Below, piece after piece: positions 14,001 through 19,116 of a DNA stretch of 19,116 nucleotides. The position numbers and the translations under genes are program-made. Origin of the DNA: Lachnospiraceae bacterium (lineage in GTDB: Bacteria; Bacillota; Clostridia; Lachnospirales; Lachnospiraceae); contig CAAEMZ010000037.1 of NCBI GenBank assembly GCA_900757195.1, forward strand, positions 1 through 19,116. The letters run 5' to 3'. Every line of letters begins with the position of its first letter. The first letter of the stretch is position 1. A model generated the notes under the pieces. The model was not told where the DNA came from. It saw only the letters and a program-made list of their open reading frames with translations, and did no database searches.

Positions 14001-15848
14001 ATGTGTGGTATATGCGGTTTCACAGGAAAGTTACCGGACAGCAAGGATGTATTGACACGAATGATGGATCGGATTAAACACAGAGGGCCTGACAGTGCGG
14101 GACAGTATATTACAGAAAAGGCGGCATGGGGATTTCGGCGATTGAGTATTATTGATCTGGATCATGGCTCCCAGCCGATGTTCAATGAAGATAACAGCAT
14201 CGTTATTGTATTTAACGGTGAGATTTACAATTATCAGACGCTCAGAGAAGCGTTGATTGCCAAGGGCCATGTCTTCAGAAATAATTCGGATACAGAGGTG
14301 CTTGTCCACGGCTATGAAGAATATGGCACGGATTTGCCAAAGCACTGCCGGGGCATGTTTGCCTTTATGATTTATGATACAAAAAAGGATATTGCTTTCG
14401 GCGCCCGGGATTATTTTGGTGTTAAACCTTTTTATTACAGCGTCATTGACGGAAATCTGGTCTTTGGCTCGGAAATTAAAAGTATCCTTGAATATCCGGG
14501 ATATGAGAAGCAGGTAAATACAGAAGCGCTGGAAGAATATCTGACCTTCCAGTATTCGGTGCTTCCGGAAACTTTTTTTAAAGGGATTTTTAAGCTGGCT
14601 CCGGCCCACAGTATTTTATTTAAAGACGGAAAAGTGACGATCGAGCGTTACTGGGAACCGGATTTTGATATTGATGAGAATGTGGATTTCGACACGCTGG
14701 TGGATAAAATTGATGCACAGATGAATGAATCGGTACAGGCCCATATGATAAGTGATGTGGAGGTTGGCTCCCTTTTATCCAGCGGCATCGATTCCAGCTA
14801 TATTGCAACGGTTTCCAAAGCGGATAAGACATTTACCGTAGGTTTTGATTATGATAAATTTAATGAAATTTCTTATGCGAAGGATTTATCCGAAAAGATT
14901 GGCACAAAGAATTTCAGCAAACTGATTTCAGAGGAAGAATACTGGAGTGTTCTGCCGGAAATTCAGTATTATATGGATGAACCGCTGGCAGATGCGTCCT
15001 GTGTGGCGCTGTATTTTGTGGATAAAACGGCGGCGGAGCATGTCAAAGTCGTTCTTTCCGGTGAAGGGGCCGATGAATTTTTCGGCGGCTATAATATTTA
15101 TCATGAGCCGATTTCTCTTCAGGGCTATCAGAAGCTGCCGGCCGGACTGCGCCGTCTGATCGGCAGACTGGCGGAAACTCTGCTGCCGGAAGGTGTCCGG
15201 GGAAGAAGCTTTCTTATGCGCGGCGCCCTTCCGGTGGAAAAACGGTTTATCGGCAATGCCAAACGTTTCTCGGTCAAGGAACGCAAGCGGATTCTTAAAA
15301 ATGCCACTCCGGCAAAGGCGCCGTGGAAGCTGACACGGCCTTATTATGATAAAGTCCGGCATTTGGATGATACGACAAAAATGCAGTATATTGATATGAA
15401 CTTCTGGCTGATCGGAGATATTCTTCTGAAAGGCGATAAGATGAGTATGCGCCATTCCCTGGAATGTCGTGTGCCGTTCCTTGATAAAGAAGTGTATGCT
15501 CTGGCAAAGACCATTCCGACGAAGTATAAGCTGGCCGGAGGAACGACAAAGTATGCGCTTCGCAAAGCGGCAGAACGCCATATTCCGGAAGCGACGGCCA
15601 TGAAGAAAAAACTGGGCTTTCCGGTGCCGATCACTTTATGGCTGCGGGAAGACAAATACTACAACCAGGTCAGAGAAGCTTTTACAGGCCCGTCGGCACA
15701 GTTATTCTTTAACACCGGAGAGCTTGTGAAGATGCTGGATGCCCATAAAAAAGGAAAACTGGACAACAGTAAGAAAATATGGGTCGTTTATATGTTTCTT
15801 ATGTGGTACGATGTGTACTTTGTACGGGAAGAGGTAAGTTATGAATAA
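14001..15848 (+). CDS. asnB: Asparagine synthase (glutamine-hydrolysing)
   Basis: 615 residues. It converts aspartate, glutamine and ATP to asparagine, glutamate, AMP and PPi. The N-terminal class II glutaminase begins MCGICGF; after removal of Met the Cys is the nucleophile. It also shows HRGPD (28-32), RRLSIIDL (46-53), NGEIYN (72-77) and SDTE (96-99). The synthetase domain has the pyrophosphate loop SSGIDSS (260-266; commonly SGGLDSS), FTVGFD, VVLSGEGADEFFGGYN and the C-terminal KGDKMSMRHSLECRVPFLD block. The length matches the larger bacterial AsnB class. No T-box or other leader fits in the 39-bp gap upstream, so expression probably comes with the HAD gene or from a promoter I cannot place. 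Its last 8 bases overlap thiE. A specialised amidotransferase role cannot be excluded. Confidence 0.94.
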   Translation: MCGICGFTGKLPDSKDVLTRMMDRIKHRGPDSAGQYITEKAAWGFRRLSIIDLDHGSQPMFNEDNSIVIVFNGEIYNYQTLREALIAKGHVFRNNSDTEVLVHGYEEYGTDLPKHCRGMFAFMIYDTKKDIAFGARDYFGVKPFYYSVIDGNLVFGSEIKSILEYPGYEKQVNTEALEEYLTFQYSVLPETFFKGIFKLAPAHSILFKDGKVTIERYWEPDFDIDENVDFDTLVDKIDAQMNESVQAHMISDVEVGSLLSSGIDSSYIATVSKADKTFTVGFDYDKFNEISYAKDLSEKIGTKNFSKLISEEEYWSVLPEIQYYMDEPLADASCVALYFVDKTAAEHVKVVLSGEGADEFFGGYNIYHEPISLQGYQKLPAGLRRLIGRLAETLLPEGVRGRSFLMRGALPVEKRFIGNAKRFSVKERKRILKNATPAKAPWKLTRPYYDKVRHLDDTTKMQYIDMNFWLIGDILLKGDKMSMRHSLECRVPFLDKEVYALAKTIPTKYKLAGGTTKYALRKAAERHIPEATAMKKKLGFPVPITLWLREDKYYNQVREAFTGPSAQLFFNTGELVKMLDAHKKGKLDNSKKIWVVYMFLMWYDVYFVREEVSYE

Positions 15849-16479
15849 GGATTTATTGCAGCTCTACGCGGTGACCGACGGACAGTGGCTGAAAGCCGGC
15901 GAAACGCTGGCAGATGCTGTGGAAGCGGCCATTAAAGGCGGAGCAACGCTGGTGCAGCTCCGGGAGAAGCACATGGAAGACGAAGCGTTTATCCGGGAAG
16001 CGGTGGAAGTGAAAAAAGTGACGGATGCCTATGGGATTCCGTTGATTATTAATGATAATTTAAAGGTCTGTCAGGCCTGTGGCGCAGCAGGCGTCCATGT
16101 GGGACAGGAGGATATGTCTGCGGCGGAGATCCGGAAAATCCTCGGTCCGGATAAGATCGTCGGTGTGACGGCAAAAACCGTGGATCAGGCGAAAAAAGCG
16201 GTGGCTGAGGGCGCAGACTATCTTGGCAGCGGCGCTATGTTCGGTTCTTCGACAAAAACAGAAGCAAAGCCGATGACGCTGGCCCAGTTTGCGGAAATCC
16301 GGAAAGCGGTCGATGTACCGATCGTCCTCATTGGCGGGATTGATGCCGGAAATATCCGGGAACTGGCAGGTTCCGGCGCTCAGGGCGCGGCCGTTGTTTC
16401 GGGAATTTTTGCTCAGGAAGATGTGGAAGGGGCGGCCAGAGTGTTAAAGCGGCTGTCTCTGGAGGTATTTCCGGGATAA
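15841..16479 (+). CDS. thiE: Thiamine-phosphate synthase
   Basis: 212 residues, the usual length. ThiE joins HMP-pyrophosphate and thiazole phosphate to form thiamine phosphate on a TIM-barrel. Family signatures: LYAVTDG at the N-terminus, VQLREKHMEDEAF (38-50) with the pyrophosphate-binding Arg-Glu-Lys, PLIINDNLKVC, GVHVGQEDMSAAEIR, YLGSGAMFGSSTKTEA and VLIGGIDAGNI. The ATG at 15841 overlaps the end of asnB by 8 bp, with GAAGAGG inside asnB as ribosome binding site, so thiE is translationally tied to asnB. No other thiamine gene and no TPP riboswitch is visible, unlike most thiE loci. Assignment is secure. Confidence 0.95.
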   Translation: MNKDLLQLYAVTDGQWLKAGETLADAVEAAIKGGATLVQLREKHMEDEAFIREAVEVKKVTDAYGIPLIINDNLKVCQACGAAGVHVGQEDMSAAEIRKILGPDKIVGVTAKTVDQAKKAVAEGADYLGSGAMFGSSTKTEAKPMTLAQFAEIRKAVDVPIVLIGGIDAGNIRELAGSGAQGAAVVSGIFAQEDVEGAARVLKRLSLEVFPG

Positions 16480-16519
16480 ACAAAAGATAAGGTGCGGGGT
16501 GTACTTTTAAAATTCATTA

Positions 16520-16547
16520 TTGAAAATCATTGGATGGAAAATGTAAT
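16520..16547 (+). promoter_or_regulatory. Candidate promoter ahead of the second HAD gene
   Basis: TTGAAA (16520-16525) and TGTAAT (16542-16547) stand 16 bp apart, in the 155-bp gap after thiE. No clear thiE terminator is seen in this gap, so read-through remains possible. A perfect TTGACA at 16580-16585 lacks a -10 box. Confidence 0.35.
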
Positions 16548-16634
16548 TTCTGACATCCAGGTATGCAGCCGGATTTGCTTTGACATGGATGGTCGACGAG
16601 TGAAAAAGGATGCGTGTTAAAAAAGGAGACGGAC

Positions 16635-17345
16635 ATGTTGACGATATTATTTGACCTGGACGGCACATTGCTGCCGATGGACCAGGATGTGTTTGTCAGA
16701 GACTATTTTGGACATCTGGCAAAGAAGGTGGCGCCCTTCGGTTATGATCCGAAAGACCTTCCGGCAAATCTCTGGAAGGGTGTTGCAGCGATGGTTATGA
16801 ACGACGGCAGATGTTCCAATGAAGAAGTGTTCTGGTATGTTTTTAAAAAAATCTATGGAAAAAAGGTTGAGGAAGACAAGCCGGTTTTTGACGATTTTTA
16901 TGCCAATGAATTTCAGGAAACAGCAAAGGTCTGTGGAAGAAATCCAAAGGCCGGAGCCTGTGTAAAAGCCTGTAAGGCGATGGGACACCGGGTTGTTCTG
17001 GCGACAAATCCGATTTTTCCGGCGATTGCCACAGAAAGCCGGATCCGCTGGGCGGGATTGGAGCCGTCGGATTTTGAATATTATACAACCTACGAAAATT
17101 CCAGATTCAGCAAACCAAATCTGAAATATTATGAAGAGCTTCTGCAGAAAATCGGTGTGGAAGCCGGAGAATGTCTGATGGTCGGCAATGATGTTTCGGA
17201 GGATATGGTAGCAGAAAAACTCGGAATGAAGGTTTTCTTACTGACAGATTCCATGATTAATAAAGAAGGCGCCGATATCGAAAGATATCCCCATGGGGAT
17301 TTTGATGACTTACTGACTTATATAAAAGAACAAAAAAGGATTTAA
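16635..17345 (+). CDS. HAD family hydrolase
   Basis: 236 residues from the ATG at 16635, which has AAAGGAG (16622-16628) 6 bases upstream; an in-frame GTG at 16614 precedes that site and would start inside the leader. Motif I is FDLDGT (Asp7, Asp9), motif II LATNP (122-126), motif III probably K160 in SRFSKPN, motif IV VGNDVSEDM (183-191). A C1-type helical cap spans about 18-95. The motif II threonine and GND-x(2)-ED motif IV set it apart from the Gph-like gene at 13281. The substrate is unknown; a small-molecule phosphatase is likely. It probably forms a single-gene unit. Confidence 0.9.
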   Translation: MLTILFDLDGTLLPMDQDVFVRDYFGHLAKKVAPFGYDPKDLPANLWKGVAAMVMNDGRCSNEEVFWYVFKKIYGKKVEEDKPVFDDFYANEFQETAKVCGRNPKAGACVKACKAMGHRVVLATNPIFPAIATESRIRWAGLEPSDFEYYTTYENSRFSKPNLKYYEELLQKIGVEAGECLMVGNDVSEDMVAEKLGMKVFLLTDSMINKEGADIERYPHGDFDDLLTYIKEQKRI

Positions 17346-17380
17346 TCGGTGATTTTATCACAGAAGCCCCGGTCTTTTTA

Positions 17381-17389
17381 TGCTATACT
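17381..17389 (+). promoter_or_regulatory. Extended -10 promoter of the thioredoxin gene
   Basis: TGC-TATACT gives an extended -10 (TGn plus TATACT at 17384-17389), 54 bp before the thioredoxin start. No good -35 box is present, which extended -10 promoters tolerate. Confidence 0.5.
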
Positions 17390-17430
17390 TCAATCATCAA
17401 AAACAAAAACATTCAAAATGAAAGAAATAC

Positions 17431-17436
17431 AGGAGG
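17431..17436 (+). promoter_or_regulatory. Ribosome binding site that sets the thioredoxin start
   Basis: AGGAGG is followed by ATG (17438), GTG (17441) and ATG (17444) in one frame. The first is only 1 base from the site and cannot be used efficiently; the ATG at 17444 has the normal 7-base spacing. Confidence 0.75.
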
Positions 17437-17443
17437 TATGGTG

Positions 17444-17752
17444 ATGTCAGTATTAAATATTACAAAGGACAATTTTCAGAAAGAGATTATAGAAAGTGAA
17501 AAAACAGTGCTTCTGGACTTTTGGGCAGGCTGGTGCGGACCGTGCCGTATGTTATCTCCGATTGTCGATGAAATTGCAGGAGAGCGGGAAGATATAAAGG
17601 TTGCCAAAATCAATGTGGATGAACAGCAGGAACTGGCGGCGGCTTTTCAGGTCATGAGTATTCCGACACTGGTTGTGATGAAAGACGGAAAGATCGTCAG
17701 CAAAACCATGGGTGTGCGGCCGAAAAAACAGGTACTTTCTCTGCTGCCGTAA
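17444..17752 (+). CDS. trxA: Thioredoxin
   Basis: 102 residues from the ATG at 17444. It has the classical active site WAGWCGPC with Cys31 and Cys34, the LLDFWA strand before it, KINVDEQQELAAAF and the cis-proline loop MSIPTL (Pro74) opposite the active site, then VVMKDGKIVSKTMG. It keeps ribonucleotide reductase, methionine sulfoxide reductase and other proteins reduced, with electrons from thioredoxin reductase, which is not encoded here. The C-terminal helix is slightly short (KKQVLSLLP). It appears monocistronic, with an extended -10 promoter and a hairpin after the stop. Confidence 0.95.
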   Translation: MSVLNITKDNFQKEIIESEKTVLLDFWAGWCGPCRMLSPIVDEIAGEREDIKVAKINVDEQQELAAAFQVMSIPTLVVMKDGKIVSKTMGVRPKKQVLSLLP

Positions 17753-17771
17753 ACAGAAGAAAAAATTTGGT

Positions 17772-17808
17772 GCTCCGGAAAGGGCTTTAAAGCCTTCCGG
17801 GGCATTTT
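17772..17808 (+). terminator. Hairpin after thioredoxin, probable terminator
   Basis: GC-rich arms at 17772-17787 and 17790-17803 (cores TCCGGAAAGGGCTT and AAGCCTTCCGG) pair with small bulges, and ATTTTGTTT follows. The T-run is interrupted, so termination may be partial. Confidence 0.6.
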
Positions 17809-17831
17809 GTTTCTGTTATTTTAAATTAAGG

Positions 17832-17860
17832 TTGTTTATTCGGAGGGATTCAGATATAAT
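17832..17860 (+). promoter_or_regulatory. Promoter of the Cof-type HAD gene
   Basis: TTGTTT (17832-17837), a 17-bp spacer and consensus TATAAT (17855-17860), 51 bp before the start codon. Both boxes and the spacing are the same as in the nitroreductase promoter. Confidence 0.75.
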
Positions 17861-17911
17861 AGGAGAATATAACGAAAAGGATTACGTTCAAAAGAATGAT
17901 AGGGGAAAAGA

Positions 17912-18724
17912 ATGGATTATAAAATGATTGCGCTGGATTTGGACGGTACGCTGACCAATTCTGAAAAAAAGATTTCAGCCCGCACGCGGGACGTATTAAT
18001 TGATATACAGAAGCAGGGAGCAAAGGTTGTTCTGGCCACGGGGCGGCCGATCAACGGTGCGGTGGAACTGAGCCGGGAGCTGCAGATGGATGTTTACGGA
18101 GGATATATTCTGGCCTTTAACGGCGGACTGATTCAGGACTGCCGGACGGGAGAGGTGATTTTCCGAAAAGAGATTCCGGCGGCATATATTCCGGAGCTCG
18201 GCGCTGCCAGCCGGAAATATCAGGTTCCGATCGTCACTTACCGTGGGGATGAGATTCTGACAGAAGATACGACGGATAAGTATGTGCGTCTGGAAGCCGG
18301 CATTAATAAGATGCCGATCCGGGAACTTCAGGATTTTTCCGCCGAGGTTGATTTTCCTGTCATAAAATGTCTGATGGTTGCGGATGGCTGGTATCTTGAA
18401 GAAGTTCTGCCCGGAATGAAAAAGTCCTTTGGTGACCGGCTGAATATTTTCCGTTCGGAACCTTATTTTATGGAGATTACGCCGCTTGGCGTCCATAAGG
18501 CGGCGGGACTTGAAGCGCTTCTTAAATACACCGGAATCCGCCGGGAAGAACTGATTGCTGTCGGTGATGGGTATAATGATATTTCTATGATTCAGTTTGC
18601 GGGACTGGGAGCTGCCATGGAAAATGCCCAGCCGGATGTCAAAGCCGTTGCTGATGTGATGACGGAAAGCAATGATAATGACGGAGTTGCATATATTGTA
18701 GAAAAATACATGAAAAACACATAA
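17912..18724 (+). CDS. Cof-type HAD phosphatase (HAD-IIB)
   Basis: 270 residues, the usual length for the Cof/YidA group of sugar and cofactor phosphatases. Motif I is ALDLDGTL (Asp9, Asp11), motif II VLATGRP (40-46), motif III K196 in PLGVHKAAGL and motif IV GDGYNDISM (218-226). FNGG at 69-72, just after motif II, is a Cof hallmark. Between motifs II and III lies a C2B cap of about 100 residues. AGGGGA lies 6 bp before the start. Such enzymes act on a wide range of sugar phosphates, so no single substrate can be named. It is the last protein gene before the tRNA cluster. Confidence 0.92.
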   Translation: MDYKMIALDLDGTLTNSEKKISARTRDVLIDIQKQGAKVVLATGRPINGAVELSRELQMDVYGGYILAFNGGLIQDCRTGEVIFRKEIPAAYIPELGAASRKYQVPIVTYRGDEILTEDTTDKYVRLEAGINKMPIRELQDFSAEVDFPVIKCLMVADGWYLEEVLPGMKKSFGDRLNIFRSEPYFMEITPLGVHKAAGLEALLKYTGIRREELIAVGDGYNDISMIQFAGLGAAMENAQPDVKAVADVMTESNDNDGVAYIVEKYMKNT

Positions 18725-18752
18725 GAAAAATAAAAATGAAAAAAATGTAAAA

Positions 18753-18775
18753 AAGAGGGTTGACAAAACCCTCTT
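18753..18775. repeat. Inverted repeat containing the tRNA promoter -35 box
   Basis: AAGAGGGTT (18753-18761) and AACCCTCTT (18767-18775) are exact 9-bp arms around a 5-base centre. The TTGACA of the tRNA promoter lies across the loop. On the plus strand no T-run follows, but on the minus strand a T-run (18749-18754 read in reverse) does, so it could stop transcription coming leftward from the tRNA side. Confidence 0.65.
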
Positions 18776-18788
18776 CATGATATAAAAT
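18760..18788 (+). promoter_or_regulatory. Promoter of the tRNA operon
   Basis: A perfect TTGACA (18760-18765), a 17-bp spacer and TAAAAT (18783-18788) lie about 50 bp before the first tRNA. This is the closest match to consensus in the window, as expected for stable RNA. Confidence 0.8.
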
Positions 18789-18838
18789 CACTTATGTAGT
18801 CAAGCGGCGTGAGCATGTGCGAGCGTCAGAGACGAAAT

Positions 18839-18912
18839 GGCCTAGTGGCTCAGTTGGTTAGAGCGCCGCCCTGTCACGGCGGAGGTCGAGGGTTCGAGTC
18901 CCTTCTGGGTCG
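18839..18912 (+). tRNA. tRNA-Asp (anticodon GTC)
   Basis: A complete 74-base cloverleaf. Acceptor stem GGCCTAG pairs with CTGGGTC with two G-T wobbles; the D arm is GCTC/GAGC, the anticodon stem CCGCC/GGCGG with loop CTGTCAC and anticodon GTC, and the T arm carries GGTTCGAGTCC. The discriminator base is G, as expected for Asp. CCA is not encoded (TCG follows). Confidence 0.97.
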
Positions 18913-18913
18913 T

Positions 18914-18934
18914 CGTTATAGATGATTTATAACG
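18914..18934 (+). repeat. Hairpin in the Asp-Val tRNA spacer
   Basis: CGTTATA (18914-18920) and TATAACG (18928-18934) form a 7-bp stem with a 7-base loop just after tRNA-Asp. CTTTTAATTGTTGTT follows. It is AT-rich, so it is more likely an RNA-processing landmark or weak pause than a strong terminator. Confidence 0.45.
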
Positions 18935-18979
18935 CTTTTAATTGTTGTTGGAGACGATATGTCGTTTACCGGAACATCT

Positions 18980-19052
18980 GGGATCTTAGCTCAGCTGGGA
19001 GAGCATCTGCCTTACAAGCAGAGGGTCACAGGTTCGAGCCCTGTAGGTCCCA
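18980..19052 (+). tRNA. tRNA-Val (anticodon TAC)
   Basis: A complete 73-base cloverleaf. Acceptor GGGATCT pairs with AGGTCCC (one wobble); D arm GCTC/GAGC, anticodon stem CTGCC/GGCAG-type with loop TTACAAG and anticodon TAC, T arm with GGTTCGAGCC, discriminator A. CCA is not encoded (CTA follows). Confidence 0.95.
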
Positions 19053-19078
19053 CTAAGTCGAAAGACTTAAACACAGAT

Positions 19079-19116
19079 GGCGAGGTAGCTCAGTTGGCTA
19101 GAGCATGCGGTTCATA
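19079..19116 (+). tRNA. tRNA with CAT anticodon, probably tRNA-Met (partial, cut by right edge)
   Basis: The 5' half is present: acceptor strand GGCGAGG, TA, D arm GCTC/GAGC and the start of the anticodon arm TGCGG-TTCATA, which places CAT at the anticodon. A fully paired G1 start and this anticodon stem point to elongator Met; tRNA-Ile with a modified CAT anticodon cannot be excluded without the 3' half. Confidence 0.85.

Noticed and set aside
16531..16559. Weak hairpin TGGATG...CATCCA between thiE and the second HAD gene, a possible terminator or riboswitch
   Set aside because: Six-bp arms with a large bulged loop, no T-run, and it overlaps the candidate promoter. Not enough for a call.
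16580..16585. Perfect TTGACA as a -35 box for the second HAD gene
   Set aside because: No -10-like sequence lies 16-18 bp downstream.
1..19116. Search for CRISPR arrays, transposases, phage genes, toxin-antitoxin pairs or retron-like elements
   Set aside because: No regularly spaced repeats, no integrase or transposase motifs, and no small paired genes were found. The window looks like ordinary chromosome, though a tRNA cluster at the right edge could serve as an attachment site outside the window.

Overview
This is a chromosomal stretch from a Gram-positive bacterium of the phylum Bacillota, most likely class Clostridia. The grounds are strong AGGAGG-type ribosome binding sites, sigma-A-like TTGNNN/TATAAT promoters, hairpin-plus-T-run terminators, a DUF1846 protein, a HAAS/DUF1700 membrane protein, an XRE regulator fused to membrane segments, a second-type RsmH outside a cell-division cluster, and tRNA genes without encoded CCA. 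The genus is not determined. I see no phage, transposase, CRISPR array or recognisable defence cassette. The window reads as core and housekeeping chromosome.

Layout. Bases 1-2156 hold two genes on the minus strand: a lipoprotein with a BamE/SmpA-like domain and a Gly/Thr/Asn/Asp-rich repeat tail, cut by the left edge, and a DUF1846 protein, separated by a perfect hairpin terminator. A divergent intergenic region (2157-2350) leads into a tightly spaced plus-strand run: M16 zinc peptidase, HAAS/DUF1700 membrane protein, RlmH, a secreted membrane-anchored protein with an InlB-type repeat, and a GNAT acetyltransferase. An XRE-membrane regulator follows behind its own candidate promoter and palindrome. 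A bidirectional terminator separates it from a convergent minus-strand cation-efflux (CDF) transporter.

Bases 8169-12145 carry a small nitroreductase and a full-length carB with no carA beside it, each with a promoter and terminator. A new promoter drives an RsmH-like methyltransferase, then a HAD phosphatase, asparagine synthetase asnB and thiamine-phosphate synthase thiE, the last two overlapping by 8 bp. A second HAD hydrolase, a thioredoxin and a Cof-type HAD phosphatase follow, mostly as short units. The right end begins a tRNA operon (Asp-GTC, Val-TAC, CAT-anticodon/probable Met) with a near-consensus promoter whose -35 box lies in the centre of an inverted repeat.

The genes do not form one pathway. 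They cover rRNA modification (rlmH, rsmH-like), nitrogen and pyrimidine/arginine metabolism (carB, asnB), thiamine synthesis (thiE), redox (trx, nitroreductase), metabolite clean-up (three HAD proteins) and the cell envelope. The points most worth a second look are the divergent RsmH paralogue, the solitary carB with distinct arginine codon use, the InlB-repeat membrane protein beside rlmH, and several palindromes that overlap promoters.
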